Assembly (NCBI GenBank): GCA_900596015.1
Contig: UVIF01000001.1
Span: forward strand, 204,513 to 268,512
DNA length: 64,000 bases
Origin: Pseudomonas viridiflava
Lineage (GTDB): Bacteria > Pseudomonadota > Gammaproteobacteria > Pseudomonadales > Pseudomonadaceae
Reading direction: 5' to 3'
Positions 11,107 to 20,581 of this stretch are shown one piece after another. The notes under the pieces were generated by a model. That model ran no database searches. It was given only the letters and a program-made list of their open reading frames with translations, and was not told where the DNA came from. Positions within the stretch are counted from its first letter, which is position 1; each line of letters begins with the position of its first letter. Both the position numbers and the translations under genes were made by a program.

Positions 11107-11763
11107 TCAGGACAGGAAGGCCACGATCCGGTCAGCCGCAGTCTGTAGATGCTGGTCGTGGCTGAACCCGGATGACTTCAAGGGTTTGAGGTCATGGTCG
11201 GCGGCGCTGAGCCAGTACAGCTCGATTTCCCCCGACAAATCAAAGCCTGCCACTGTCTTGCAGTTGCCCAACGCATCCCGCTCGCCCTGGATGATCAGGG
11301 TCGGCGTGCGCAGCTCGGCCAAGTGTTCGACGCGCGGTTTCTCCGGCTTGCCGGCTGCGTAGAAGGGATACCCCAGGCACACCAGCGCATCGGCGCCCAA
11401 TTCGTCCGCCAGCAGGCTGGCCATCCGTCCGCCCATGGATTTACCCCCCACTGCCAAGGTGCCCGTCACCAGCGGTCGCACCAGGGCATAGGCCTGTCGC
11501 CAGCTTTCCAGCAGGCTTGCCTGCGGACTGGGCGGCCGCTTGCTACCGCCGCTGCGGCGCTGGGCCATGTAGGGAAACTCGAAGCGCATCACGCTGACAC
11601 CGCCCGCGGCCAGGCGCTCGGCCATGCTGTTCATGAAGGCGCTGTCCATCGGCGCGCCGGCACCGTGCGCGAGGATCAGGCACGGCGCCTGCGCGCCGGT
11701 CTGGGCAGGGTTCCACAGCCAGCCGTTGTCTTGCATGCGTTGGGTCCACTGATCTTCGCTCAT
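11107..11763 (-). CDS. Alpha/beta hydrolase of the KANL3/Tex30 type
   Basis: A soluble 218-residue alpha/beta-fold protein. The oxyanion region LAHGAGAPMDS is near residue 30, the nucleophile elbow is GKSMGGR, the acid is in QGERDALG and the histidine in SAADHDLKPL. This is a complete Ser-Asp-His set. GGAAGG stands just before two adjacent ATG codons; I used the second for better spacing. The upstream extension of the open frame has cysteine-rich, non-homologous composition and is unlikely to be coding. The substrate is unknown. Confidence 0.78.
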   Translation of the reverse strand: MSEDQWTQRMQDNGWLWNPAQTGAQAPCLILAHGAGAPMDSAFMNSMAERLAAGGVSVMRFEFPYMAQRRSGGSKRPPSPQASLLESWRQAYALVRPLVTGTLAVGGKSMGGRMASLLADELGADALVCLGYPFYAAGKPEKPRVEHLAELRTPTLIIQGERDALGNCKTVAGFDLSGEIELYWLSAADHDLKPLKSSGFSHDQHLQTAADRIVAFLS

Positions 11764-11926
11764 CATCCTTCCGTCGACATTTGGCACTATTGGCGAGTTA
11801 CAGACTCTGAGGCAAAACGCGCCACAGGAAAAGTGCCCGGTGCGTGATGGCGTACACTGCGCCAGCCTGCAGGTACGGCTCAAACCTCCACATACTCTTT
11901 GATCTTTTCGCGAAGGATAGCGATTC

Positions 11927-12136
11927 ATGAACTTCGACTGGCACAGTGCGCCCATCACCCGTTACACCCCGCTGGACAGAGGCTACCGCAACACCCAGAA
12001 CGTGCGGCGTTTCCTGACCGAGGCGTGCGGCCCCAACTTTCATTTCGACCGCCCTTTCATGGCCTGGCTCAAAAGTGGCGAAGCCAAGACCATGGGTCAG
12101 GTCGCGGACCACTGGAACCTGATGCACCGGCGCTGA
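11927..12136 (+). CDS. Small DUF6434-type protein
   Basis: A 69-residue soluble protein beginning MNFDWHSAPITRYTPL, with AAGGA before the ATG. The pattern DRGYRNTQNVRRFL followed by a short C-terminal segment resembles DUF6434, a small domain sometimes joined to SAP DNA-binding motifs. No SAP motif is visible here. Function unknown. It is monocistronic and divergent from the hydrolase. Confidence 0.72.
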   Translation: MNFDWHSAPITRYTPLDRGYRNTQNVRRFLTEACGPNFHFDRPFMAWLKSGEAKTMGQVADHWNLMHRR

Positions 12137-12218
12137 CGCAAAGCGGTGGCCAGGGTGCGAAACGCTGCTTTAATGAGTGCAACCCTCACCGCTTGGTGTC
12201 TTCCTATAGGAGTGCCCG

Positions 12219-13106
12219 ATGGATCGTCTCAGTGCCAAGGATTTTTCCCCAGAGTTACTGGAACTGTACGACTTTTATGCCCATGGCAAGATCAACCGCC
12301 GCGAGTTTCTCGACCGCGCGGCGCTGTTCACTTTCGGAGGACTGACCGCAGGCGCATTGCTGGCCAGCCTGAGCCCGAACTATGCATTGGCCCAGCAGGT
12401 GGAATTCACCGATCCGCAGATCGTGGCCGAATACGTCACCTATCCCTCGCCCAACGGCCATGGCCAGGTGCGCGGCTATCTGGTGCGGCCGGCGCAGGCC
12501 ACCGGCAAGGTGCCAGGCGTGGTGGTGGTGCATGAGAACCGCGGGCTCAACCCCTACATCGAAGACGTCGCACGGCGGGTCGCCAAGGCTGGCTACATGG
12601 CCCTGGCCCCGGACGGCTTGAGCTCGGTCGGCGGCTATCCGGGCAACGACGACAAGGGCCGGGCGTTGCAAGAGAAAGTCGACCCGACCAAACTGATGAA
12701 TGATTTCTTCGCCGCGATCCCCTGGCTGATGGCGCATGAAGGTGTGACCGGCAAGGTCGGCATGACCGGCTTCTGCTATGGCGGCGGTGTGTCCAATGCG
12801 GCGGCGGTGGCCTATCCCGAGCTGGCGTGCGCGGTGCCGTTCTATGGCCGTCAAGCCGATGCCAAGGATGTAGCGAAGATCAAGGCGCCGCTGCTGCTGC
12901 ATTTCGGCGAACTGGACACGCGCATCAACGAAGGTTGGCCCGCGTACGAGGCCGCGCTCAAGGCGGCAGGCAAAACCTACGAGGCGTACATCTACCCTGG
13001 CGCCAACCATGGCTTCCACAACGATTCGACCCCACGCTATGACAAGGCCGCAGCCGACCTGGCCTGGGAACGTACGCTGGGCTGGTTCGAAAAATACCTG
13101 AGCTGA
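12219..13106 (+). CDS. Dienelactone hydrolase family protein with a twin-arginine N-terminus
   Basis: A 295-residue protein. The N-terminal segment has [10 protein letters not shown] followed by a hydrophobic stretch ending YALAQQ, which looks like a Tat signal, so export is likely. The hydrolase domain carries a Cys nucleophile in GFCYGGGV, an aspartate in GELDTRI and a histidine in ANHGFHND, the Cys-Asp-His triad of dienelactone hydrolases. TAGGAG precedes the ATG. The overall plan resembles YghX-type enzymes. The substrate is not evident, and no aromatic-degradation genes are nearby. Confidence 0.87.
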   Translation: MDRLSAKDFSPELLELYDFYAHGKINRREFLDRAALFTFGGLTAGALLASLSPNYALAQQVEFTDPQIVAEYVTYPSPNGHGQVRGYLVRPAQATGKVPGVVVVHENRGLNPYIEDVARRVAKAGYMALAPDGLSSVGGYPGNDDKGRALQEKVDPTKLMNDFFAAIPWLMAHEGVTGKVGMTGFCYGGGVSNAAAVAYPELACAVPFYGRQADAKDVAKIKAPLLLHFGELDTRINEGWPAYEAALKAAGKTYEAYIYPGANHGFHNDSTPRYDKAAADLAWERTLGWFEKYLS

Positions 13107-13143
13107 CGTAGAATGCCGGCCCTTTGCAGCCGTGATCCTTGCC

Positions 13144-14082
13144 ATGAACGCCGACGCCCTCGCCACCTTGCACCAACACCTGCTTCAAGCCCTCGCCCGG
13201 CCGCCGGTTGAAACCCGTCGGTTGTTTCACGGCCGCGGTCGGCGCTGGCCGGGGCTGGAGCAACTGACCGTGGACTGGCTGCAGGGCATCGTGTTGGTAT
13301 CGCTGTTCAAGGAGCCGCTTCCCGAACACCTGGCAGACTTGCAACAGCTGCTTGCCCAACTTGCTAAGCAGCCAGCCTGGGCAGCCAGCGGTGCGCGCAG
13401 TCTGGCGCTGCAGCACCGCTATCTTCCCGGCAGCGACGTGCACTGGCTGATCGGCGCGGCGCAAGAGCAGGTGATCCTGGTCGAGAACGGCCTGCAGTAC
13501 CGCATCGACCTGGGACGTAAACAGAACAACGGCTTGTTTCTCGACATGCGCCACGGTCGCGACTGGGTACGCGAAAACGCCCATGGCCGACGTGTGCTCA
13601 ACCTGTTCGCCTACACCTGCGGGTTCTCGGTGGCTGCCATCGCTGGCGGCGCGGCCCATGTGGTCAACCTCGACATGTCTCGCGCGGCCCTCACCCGGGG
13701 ACGCGAGAACCATCACCTCAATGGCCACGACCTGGGCAAGGTCAGCTTTCTGGGCCACGATCTGTTCAAGTCCTGGGGCCGGGTCGGCAAGGACGGTCCG
13801 TACGACATGGTGATCATCGACCCACCGTCGTTCCAGAAAGGCAGCTTTCTGCTGACCAAGGATTACCAGCGGGTACTGCGCCGCCTGCCGGAACTGCTCA
13901 GCGAATCGGGCGTGGTGCTGGCGTGCATGAACGACCCCGCGCTGGGCCCTGAGTTTCTCGTCGACGAGCTGCGCCGCGAGGCACCGACGCTGCGCCTGCA
14001 GCGGCGCCTGGAAAACCCACCTGAGTTTGCCGATATAGATCCGGCCAGCGGCCTCAAGGCAATGGTATTCGCGCGGGAGTGA
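13144..14082 (+). CDS. Class I SAM-dependent methyltransferase, RlmK/RlmI-like
   Basis: A 312-residue protein with a C-terminal Rossmann methyltransferase. Motif I is VLNLFAYTCGFSVAA, followed by NLDMSRAALTRGREN. The catalytic loop IIDPPSFQKGSF resembles that of rRNA cytosine/guanine methyltransferases (PF10672 type). The N-terminal 130 residues are less conserved and lack an obvious PUA domain. I chose the ATG at 13144 over a GTG at 13132. An RNA target is likely by family but the exact site cannot be read from sequence. Confidence 0.8.
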   Translation: MNADALATLHQHLLQALARPPVETRRLFHGRGRRWPGLEQLTVDWLQGIVLVSLFKEPLPEHLADLQQLLAQLAKQPAWAASGARSLALQHRYLPGSDVHWLIGAAQEQVILVENGLQYRIDLGRKQNNGLFLDMRHGRDWVRENAHGRRVLNLFAYTCGFSVAAIAGGAAHVVNLDMSRAALTRGRENHHLNGHDLGKVSFLGHDLFKSWGRVGKDGPYDMVIIDPPSFQKGSFLLTKDYQRVLRRLPELLSESGVVLACMNDPALGPEFLVDELRREAPTLRLQRRLENPPEFADIDPASGLKAMVFARE

Positions 14083-14180
14083 TCAGCGAATCGTACAGGC
14101 GCAGGCCCTAACATACCGTACGGCGACTGGCCATCTTAAAGATTGAACAATTTCACGCGGCGGGCGAACCAAGTAAAGGA

Positions 14181-14212
14181 GAGCCACCGGGAGGTGAGAG
14201 TCCCGGCGGCTC
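14181..14212 (+). other. Strong hairpin in the leader of the 47-residue ORF
   Basis: GAGCC-A-CCGGGA (14181-14192) pairs with TCCCGG-C-GGCTC (14201-14212), an 11-bp stem with one A/C mismatch and the loop GGTGAGAG. It lies 40 bp before the start codon at 14252. It could be a regulatory leader or part of a small RNA ending at the terminator at 14436. I match it to no known RNA family. Confidence 0.55.
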
Positions 14213-14251
14213 GGGTGACACATCGAATGAAACCCTTGAGAGGTATCCGCC

Positions 14252-14395
14252 ATGTCAGCGCAGGAATATAACACCATCCGCCATACCCCTGTCAGTGCGT
14301 TGGGCTCGATCCCGGCCAGTCAGTTGATCGCTTTCGTCGAAGCCTGCCGTCCGTTGGTGCGCGACGCGATCCTGAATGCCAGGTTGACTCGATGA
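14252..14395 (+). CDS. Hypothetical 47-residue protein
   Basis: A short ORF with a good ribosome-binding site, GAGAGG at 14238-14243, eight bases before the ATG. It is followed directly by a strong intrinsic terminator and preceded by a hairpin, so the transcript unit is well delimited. The peptide starts MSAQEYNTIRH and ends NARLTR. It is soluble, with a likely amphipathic helix in the second half (SQLIAFVEACRPLV). I do not recognise the family. Confidence 0.6.
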   Translation: MSAQEYNTIRHTPVSALGSIPASQLIAFVEACRPLVRDAILNARLTR

Positions 14396-14412
14396 GCCCG
14401 CTGGTTGTGAGC

Positions 14413-14436
14413 AGCCCCGCCATGGCGGGGCTTTTT
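14413..14436 (+). terminator. Intrinsic terminator
   Basis: AGCCCCGC (14413-14420), loop CATG and GCGGGGCT (14425-14432) run into T's to 14436. It ends the transcript of the 47-residue ORF and lies just beyond the stop of the convergent kinase gene. Confidence 0.9.
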
Positions 14437-14455
14437 CATGGCCGCAGAACAGGTT

Positions 14456-16516
14456 TCACGGCTGGCGCTGCGTGATCAGCGTGCGCACGCGTTCGCTCAA
14501 TGCTTCCAGGGCGAACGGCTTGGTCAGGACTTCGGTGCAGGGCTGCAGATGGCATTGGTCCAGTGCCAGGTTCTGCGCGTAGCCGGTGATGTACAGCACC
14601 GGCAAGCCAGGGCGGGCCGACCGCCCCAGCTCAGCCATCTGTCGACCATTGAGGCCGCCGGGCAGGCCCACGTCCGTCACCAGCAAGTCGATGCGCGCTG
14701 CCGATTGCAGCAGCGCTTGCCCCTGGACGCTGTCGCCGGCTTGCAGGACCACATAGCCCAGGCTCTCCAGCAGTTCGGCCACGGAACCACGCACCGAGGC
14801 TTCATCGTCCACCACCAGCACGGTCTCGCCGCTGCCACCGAGGTCAATGGGCGCCTGGCTGGGCACGACCGCTTCTGTCTCGAGGCCGGCGCAATGCCTG
14901 GGCAGGTAAAGGCTGACCGTCGTGCCAAGGCCCGGCCGTGACTGGATCTTCACCAGCCCGCCGGATTGCCTGGCAAACCCATAGATCATCGACAGACCCA
15001 GGCCGGTGCCCTCGCCCACCGGTTTGGTGGTGAAGAACGGCTCGAACACCTTGGCCATGACCTCCTCGCTCATCCCCGAACCGTTATCGGTAACGTGAAC
15101 CACCAGGTACTCGCCGGCCTGTACTTCGTGATTGAACGCATCGCTGTGGGGCAGCCACTGATTGGCGGTTTCGATGCTGATCCGCCCACCTGCCGGCATG
15201 GCGTCGCGGGCATTGATACACAGGTTGAGCAAGGCGTTTTCCAACTGGGTCGGGTCGATCAGCGCCGTCCACAGATTCTGGGTATCGCGCACGCTCACTT
15301 CTATGGAAGGTCCGACCGAACGCCGCACCAGTTCTTCCAGGCCGTGAATCAGCGCGTTGACGTCGGTGGGCACCGGGGCCAGGGTCTGTCGACGGGAAAA
15401 CGCCAGCAGGCGATGGGTCAGCGACGCGGCGCGCTTGACCGCCCCCTGCGCTACGCCCAGGTAGCGCTGGAGGTCATCGGTACGGCCCTGTTTCAAGCGC
15501 ATGTGCATCAATTCGAGGCTGCCGGACAGGCCCGCCAGAAGGTTGTTGAAGTCGTGGGCGATACCTCCGGTAAGCTGGCCCACGGCCTCCATCTTCTGCG
15601 CCTGGTGCAACGCCGCTTCGGCTTTTTCCCGCTCGGCAATGGCGATGCGCACGCGCTCTTCCAGGGTCTGATTGAGTTCGCGCACCGCAGCTTCGGCTTT
15701 CTTGCGCGCGGTAACGTCGATCGAGGAGCCGATCAACCCGATGACTTCGCCGTCTTCGTCGAGCAGGGGGGTCTTGAGCGACAGCCAGGTCGCCGCCGTA
15801 CCGTCGGCCTGGCGTACCTCTTCTTCCACCTCCTGCGTGTGCCGGCCTTCCATGATGCGCCGGTCGGTTTCCATGATCACCCGGGCCTGGACCTTGTCTT
15901 CGAGGAACTCCACATCGGTGCGGCCGATGTACTGCTCGGGCGGTTTGCCGATGAGTTCGGTGGTGCCGCGATTGGCAACCAGCATCCGCCCCTGGCGATC
16001 CTTGGCATACACCACACCCGGCACCGCGGCGGTGAAAGTGCGCAGCAGGTGGGTCATGCGATCGCGCTCGGCCTCGGCGCTGCGGCGTTGCTGGATGTCC
16101 AGCAGCACGCCTGGAAAACGATGCGGACGGCCTGCCTCGTCGAATTCGACGTGGCCGTTGGCTTCGATCCAGCGATAGCTGCCGTCGCTCTGCAGCACTC
16201 GATACTCGCAACGGTAGTGACCACCGTTGCCCAGGGTTTCGAACACGGCGGCTTCGACCCGCGGGCGATCCTGCGGATGAACGCTGGCCATCGCCTGTTC
16301 CAGCGGCAGGCCTTGGGCACACACCTTGCTGGAAAGACCGAAGGTGCGGGCGAAGCGCTCGTCGGCACTGAAGTGGTCGGCCGCCACATCCCACACCCAG
16401 GTGCCGACGATGGCCCCGGTATCCAGAGCCAGCTGCAGGCGCTCGGCTGCATCCTGGGCAGGTGTCTGCTCAGGTACGAAAGGGTCGCGAAGGTGTTCGG
16501 GGGGCTGGGTCGGCAT
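14456..16516 (-). CDS. Soluble hybrid sensor histidine kinase (PAS-PAS-HisKA-HATPase-REC)
   Basis: A 686-residue protein without membrane spans. Two PAS domains cover about residues 25-150 and 160-275, each ending in a PAC-like motif. A coiled linker ([14 protein letters not shown]) leads to a HisKA motif [13 protein letters not shown] with the phospho-histidine, then an HATPase domain with DNGSGM and GTGLGLS, and a C-terminal receiver with VVDDEAS and the phospho-acceptor in TDVGLPGG. I chose the ATG at 16516 (MPTQPPEHL) over a TTG at 16576. No partner regulator is adjacent, so output and signal are unknown. Confidence 0.88.
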   Translation of the reverse strand: MPTQPPEHLRDPFVPEQTPAQDAAERLQLALDTGAIVGTWVWDVAADHFSADERFARTFGLSSKVCAQGLPLEQAMASVHPQDRPRVEAAVFETLGNGGHYRCEYRVLQSDGSYRWIEANGHVEFDEAGRPHRFPGVLLDIQQRRSAEAERDRMTHLLRTFTAAVPGVVYAKDRQGRMLVANRGTTELIGKPPEQYIGRTDVEFLEDKVQARVIMETDRRIMEGRHTQEVEEEVRQADGTAATWLSLKTPLLDEDGEVIGLIGSSIDVTARKKAEAAVRELNQTLEERVRIAIAEREKAEAALHQAQKMEAVGQLTGGIAHDFNNLLAGLSGSLELMHMRLKQGRTDDLQRYLGVAQGAVKRAASLTHRLLAFSRRQTLAPVPTDVNALIHGLEELVRRSVGPSIEVSVRDTQNLWTALIDPTQLENALLNLCINARDAMPAGGRISIETANQWLPHSDAFNHEVQAGEYLVVHVTDNGSGMSEEVMAKVFEPFFTTKPVGEGTGLGLSMIYGFARQSGGLVKIQSRPGLGTTVSLYLPRHCAGLETEAVVPSQAPIDLGGSGETVLVVDDEASVRGSVAELLESLGYVVLQAGDSVQGQALLQSAARIDLLVTDVGLPGGLNGRQMAELGRSARPGLPVLYITGYAQNLALDQCHLQPCTEVLTKPFALEALSERVRTLITQRQP

Positions 16517-16637
16517 ATCGGCTCGCAGCGGAACGCAGGGTGCCCTGATGGTGACGTTGGCGTTTGGGTAATACAAGCCTGCGCGAGGCGAAATCCGCGC
16601 GCGGTTGCAGATACGCTTCTGCAGATTCTGCGCGGGC

Positions 16638-16718
16638 GCGGTCGGTGGCCGCGAAACGGACGCCGCGCTGCGTCAGACGATCCGCAGCGCTCTTTTCGCG
16701 GCCACCGACCGCTCCCAC
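16638..16718. repeat. REPIN between the hybrid kinase and cobF
   Basis: GCGGTCGGTGGCCGCGAAA (16638-16656) faces TTTCGCGGCCACCGACC with CGCTCCCAC (16694-16718). It is an inverted REP pair like the one after acnA, in the 302-bp gap 16517-16818. Confidence 0.8.
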
Positions 16719-16730
16719 GGAAACCACCGA

Positions 16731-16806
16731 CGGCGCGAGCCGCGTCCGGCAATCCCGCAAAGCATCAGACAACCCCTGTAGCAGCGGCGCGAGCCGCGTC
16801 CGGCAA
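16731..16806. repeat. Two copies of a 22-nt direct repeat
   Basis: An identical 22-nt sequence beginning CGGCGCGAGCCGCG occurs at 16731-16752 and 16785-16806, between the REPIN and cobF. It is probably a diverged REP-type element. Apart from these repeats the 302-bp gap shows nothing I can call. Confidence 0.7.
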
Positions 16807-16818
16807 CCGCGCGCAACT

Positions 16819-17574
16819 TCAGACACGCCGCCTGAGCAGATAACTGTCCATGATCCAACCATGCCGGCTGCGCGCCTGCTGCCGCGCATCGGCAATGATC
16901 TGCGCCATCTCATCCAGCCTTCCGGACAGCAGCACTTCATCGGCCGTACCGACATAGGCCCCCCAATAGATATCCAGATCCTGGCCGACCAGCGCCTTGA
17001 AGCTGTCCGGTGCATCGAGCATGACCACCACCGTGTCGACCCCCTCGGGCATCCCCGCCGCCAGGCGTCGACCGGTCGTGATCTGCACGGCACCCGCGAT
17101 GCTGTTCAGGGTAATGCGGTGCGCTGCGGTCAGTGCCTGAATACTGGTCACCCCGGGAAACACCTCATACCGCACCGCTCGCGCGCCGTTGGCAGCGATC
17201 GCCTCGACAATGCGCAGCGTGCTGTCGTACAGCGACGGATCGCCCCACACCAGAACGCCCGCGCACTCCCCGTCCGCCACTTGATCATCGAGCAGCCGCT
17301 CGAAGGCCTCCTGCTTGCGCGCGTTCAGGGTATCCACCGACGTCCGATAGTCCGGCCCGGCCGGACGCTCGGGCTGCCGCACCTCGACCACCCGATACGC
17401 CCCAGGCGCTGCATGACGCTCGAGGATCTCTTTGCGCAGGGCATTGAGCTTGCCCTTGTGATCGCCCTTGTCCATCAGGAAGAACACGTCGACCCGCGCC
17501 AGGGCACGCGCCGCCTGCACCGTGATGTGCTCGGGATGACCAGCGCCGATGCCGATGATGAGGAGTGTTTTCAA
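16819..17574 (-). CDS. cobF: Precorrin-6A synthase (deacetylating)
   Basis: A 251-residue tetrapyrrole methylase that methylates precorrin-5 at C-1 with loss of acetate, a step specific to the aerobic cobalamin pathway. The N-terminus MKTLLIIGIGAGHPEH is the family's glycine-rich SAM loop. VWGDPSLYDST and FPGVTSIQALTA are further methylase motifs. It stands alone, about 18 kb from the riboswitch-controlled cob operon, and no B12 riboswitch is visible before it. The other early corrin-ring genes are outside the window. Confidence 0.92.
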   Translation of the reverse strand: MKTLLIIGIGAGHPEHITVQAARALARVDVFFLMDKGDHKGKLNALRKEILERHAAPGAYRVVEVRQPERPAGPDYRTSVDTLNARKQEAFERLLDDQVADGECAGVLVWGDPSLYDSTLRIVEAIAANGARAVRYEVFPGVTSIQALTAAHRITLNSIAGAVQITTGRRLAAGMPEGVDTVVVMLDAPDSFKALVGQDLDIYWGAYVGTADEVLLSGRLDEMAQIIADARQQARSRHGWIMDSYLLRRRV

Positions 17575-17777
17575 AAGTGCTCCGCGGACAGTTCACCACA
17601 ATGCGCCTATGGCAGTGCCGATGCAGGCCCCCCTGCACAACTGGCCCATGCCAGACCTTACAGCGTCCGTTTCAAGGTGAATACGGGGTTGCGCGAATTG
17701 GCACAGCTCCAGCTGTCCATGCCCTTTCGGCCTTGACACGTATGGCCATCTGCTACGGATGCCTGTGATGCTCGACG

Positions 17778-17802
17778 GGCAGGCGCGTTGCACGCCTGCC
17801 CT
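17778..17802. terminator. Hairpin after the TonB receptor gene
   Basis: GGGCAGGCG (17778-17786) and CGCCTGCCC (17794-17802) form a perfect 9-bp stem with a 7-nt loop, 14 bp past the stop of the minus-strand receptor gene. It has no T-run. Confidence 0.5.
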
Positions 17803-17815
17803 GCCAATCAGCGAA

Positions 17816-20206
17816 TCAAAGCGACCACTTCAACGAGAACATCAGGTTGCGCGGGTCGCCGTAGGTGCCACTGCCGGTTGCGGTAGGAATACCCTGCCAG
17901 TACTTCTCGTCCAGCACGTTGTTGAAGTTGACGCGGGCGTCCCAGTGTTCGTCGAAACGATAGCCGGCCATCAAGCCCAGTACCGCGTAGGAATCCTGCT
18001 CGGCATGACCGGTTCCGACACGGCCATAGGTTGCACTCTGCGCCAGCACGTCGGCACCGATACGCAGCCTGTCCAAGGCACCTTCGAACTGGTAAGTGGT
18101 TGCGGCCTTGAACAGATGCTTGGGCTGGTTGGGCGCGAACAGATTGCCTTTCTCGTAGGTACGGTCTTTCACGTACTGGCTGAGCACCAGGGTATAGGCG
18201 GCCGAGAACTGCCAGTTGGGCGTGAAGGCGCCGCTGATTTCGGTGTCCAGGCCACGGCTGCGTACCTCGCCCGCGGCCTCGTAGCAGGTGCGGTTGGTGG
18301 CCCGGCAGCTGGCCGGTTGATCGGGAATGGCGTAGGCGCGGTTCTGCTGGGTCATGTCGAACATGGCCACGGACGCATTCAGGCCGCCATCGAAGTACTC
18401 GCCTTTGATGCCGATCTCGTAGCTTTCGCCGGTCATCGGGTCCAGCACCGTGCCCCCGACATCCTGCTGCGTCTGCGGCTTGAAGATTTCGGTGTAGCTG
18501 GCATAGACCGAGTAGGTGTCGTTCAGGTCGTAGATGATGCCGGCATAGGGCGTGACTTCCTGGGTCACCTTGTAATCACCGATGCCCGAGCGGTTGTCGT
18601 AGTCATACCAACTGACCCGGCTGCCGACGATGATGTGCAGCGGGTCCAGCGGGTTGAAACGCGCCGCGGCGTAGACACCCTTCTCGGTCGCGGTGTTCTT
18701 GCTCTCGTAGAGGCGATAGTCGCTGCGAGTACGCGAAGGCTTGGCGATGACACCCGGATCGAAGTTGTAGATATCGATGGGCGTGGAGTCATTCCAGTAG
18801 CCACCGGTCTGGTCGAACTTCTCTTGGCGGCGGCTGGCACCGACGGTCAACTGATGCTCGCGACCGAACAACTGGAACGGGCCAGCCAGCGAGGCATCCA
18901 CGTTGGTCTGCACGTCGGTGGTGTCGTAGGCGCCTGTGGCCTGCCCGTACACGCCATTGCGGGGTGCCGTGAGATAGCTGGAAAAGGTGTTGGATTCGGC
19001 CCATATCTTCGCGGCCGCAGCCTTGGCGGTCCAGCCGTTGTCGAAGCGGTGGGTGACGTCGGTGAACACGCTGACGTTGTCCCGGTCCCAGTAGGCCCAA
19101 TCGTTGCTCAGAAAGGTAGAGCGCGACAGATGCAGGTCTTCGCCATTCGGACCGGACGGCAGGCTGCCCCAGTCTGAAGTGGCGTCATCGCGCTGCTTGG
19201 AAGCCCCGAGGGTCAGGGTGGTCGCCTCGCTCAAGTCCGCTTCGAACACGCCATAGAAGGTCTGGCGCTGTTTTTCGCGCTCGTCGATGTAGCTGTTGTC
19301 ATCTTCGTAGGCGGCCACGACCCGGCCCCGCAACGTGCCGGATTCGTTGAGCCGGTTCGATGCATCCACCTGCGTGCGGTAGCGGTCCCAGGTGCCGGCG
19401 CTGGTGGTGATGCTGACCTGAGGGGTGGCGGTAGGACGCTTGCGCACCAGGTTCAGGGTTGCCGACGGGCTGCCGGCACCGGTCATCAGGCCGGTGGCGC
19501 CGCGCACCACTTCCACCCGGTCGTACAAGGCCAGGTCGGCGCCGGCAATGGTGTCCAGGGTGAACTGGCCGATGCTGGTCGGCAGGCCGTCATACATGAT
19601 GTTGTCGATGTTGAACCCGCGCGCCTGGAACGCCTGGCGGTCGCCGCCAAACTTGCGCAAGGTGATGCCCGGCGCGTACTTGACCACATCGTTGAGGTCG
19701 TTCATGCCCTGGTCGTCCATGCGCTGGCGGGTGATGACGCTGACCGACTGCGGGGTTTCGCGGATCGACAACGGCAGCCCGGTCGAGGTGCTCATGCTGC
19801 CAGTGGTGTAGGAACCGGAGTGCTCGGTAGTGGCCGTGCCGGCAATGGAACTGGTGGCGGCCGAGACGGCGGTCGCGCCCAGTTCCACCGAGCCGCCATT
19901 GGACGCTGTAGCGAGGGCGGTGACGCTGGCCACGTCGCCCTGCACCGTACCGACCAGGCCGCTGCCAGCCAGCAGGCGTTGCAGTGCCACGGCAGGCTCC
20001 ATCCGACCGGTGACCGAAGGTGCCGTCTTGCCGGCAATCGCCGCCGGTTCGACCAGCACTTGCAGGCCGCTGGCTTGACCCAGCTTGCTCAATGCTTCGC
20101 CCAAGGGCTGTGCGGGCAGATTCACGGCGATCGGCGCAGCCTGTGCCAGCCCGGCGATGGACAAAGAGATGCACAGCGCAACACTGCGCAAAGGAAAGTG
20201 ATTCAT
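17816..20206 (-). CDS. TonB-dependent ferrisiderophore receptor, FpvA/FpvB-like, with N-terminal signalling (STN) domain
   Basis: A 796-residue outer-membrane receptor. The signal peptide ends GLAQAAP. An STN domain follows (about 27-75, LPAQPLGEALSKLGQASGL), then a linker with SGSYTTGSM, the plug (ETPQSVSVITRQRMDD, YDRVEVVRGATGLMTGAG) and a 22-strand type barrel ending GDPRNLMFSLKWSL. The linker, plug and last strand resemble pyoverdine receptors FpvA and FpvB from memory, and FhuE more distantly. The STN domain normally talks to a FecR/FpvR-type anti-sigma factor, but no sigma/anti-sigma pair lies nearby. A Fur-like box stands upstream. The ligand cannot be assigned from sequence. Confidence 0.9.
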   Translation of the reverse strand: MNHFPLRSVALCISLSIAGLAQAAPIAVNLPAQPLGEALSKLGQASGLQVLVEPAAIAGKTAPSVTGRMEPAVALQRLLAGSGLVGTVQGDVASVTALATASNGGSVELGATAVSAATSSIAGTATTEHSGSYTTGSMSTSTGLPLSIRETPQSVSVITRQRMDDQGMNDLNDVVKYAPGITLRKFGGDRQAFQARGFNIDNIMYDGLPTSIGQFTLDTIAGADLALYDRVEVVRGATGLMTGAGSPSATLNLVRKRPTATPQVSITTSAGTWDRYRTQVDASNRLNESGTLRGRVVAAYEDDNSYIDEREKQRQTFYGVFEADLSEATTLTLGASKQRDDATSDWGSLPSGPNGEDLHLSRSTFLSNDWAYWDRDNVSVFTDVTHRFDNGWTAKAAAAKIWAESNTFSSYLTAPRNGVYGQATGAYDTTDVQTNVDASLAGPFQLFGREHQLTVGASRRQEKFDQTGGYWNDSTPIDIYNFDPGVIAKPSRTRSDYRLYESKNTATEKGVYAAARFNPLDPLHIIVGSRVSWYDYDNRSGIGDYKVTQEVTPYAGIIYDLNDTYSVYASYTEIFKPQTQQDVGGTVLDPMTGESYEIGIKGEYFDGGLNASVAMFDMTQQNRAYAIPDQPASCRATNRTCYEAAGEVRSRGLDTEISGAFTPNWQFSAAYTLVLSQYVKDRTYEKGNLFAPNQPKHLFKAATTYQFEGALDRLRIGADVLAQSATYGRVGTGHAEQDSYAVLGLMAGYRFDEHWDARVNFNNVLDEKYWQGIPTATGSGTYGDPRNLMFSLKWSL

Positions 20207-20350
20207 GGCATGACCTCAGGAACCCACACAAGGCGGTCTGCCCCCCCCGGGCGAAGACTCGAATGCGGGCTGTAGGAAGCCGCGCAAACTTGTGTGCGAA
20301 ACCGCGTCGAACGCGGAAGCGGCGCAAGGCTATGCAAATGTCAAAAAAAT

Positions 20351-20369
20351 GTAAATGATAATTCATGGC
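20351..20369 (-). promoter_or_regulatory. Probable Fur box of the TonB receptor gene
   Basis: GTAAATGATAATTCATGGC matches 12 of 19 positions of the Fur consensus, including the core AATGATAAT. It lies 145 bp upstream of the receptor start, within the 375-bp gap 20207-20581. Otherwise that gap holds only a run of eight C's near 20240 and no gene. Confidence 0.6.
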
Positions 20370-20581
20370 ACTTGGCAGGCATTCGCGGCTGCCAACCAGA
20401 AGCATTGGTCTTCTCCAGCGAGCGCGCAGGCTGAATGAGTGCGTATGAAGAGCGCAGAGCGTGCGGGCTGCACGATGGATAGGGGTCGTTGCAGGGGGCG
20501 TCAGGATGGATGCCCCGGCAGTGATGCACACCACCGCCAGGGAATTATTACTGGATATGTCTAGCTATTGTCGCAACAGGA

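Noticed and set aside
14966..16843. 625-codon open frame antisense to the hybrid kinase
   Set aside because: It mirrors a clear multi-domain kinase gene, its product is low-complexity and H/G/R-rich, and it crosses the REPIN. Such long antisense frames are expected in GC-rich Pseudomonas DNA.
17759..19177. 472-codon open frame antisense to the TonB receptor
   Set aside because: It has no recognisable domain and lies wholly opposite a strong receptor gene plus its downstream hairpin.
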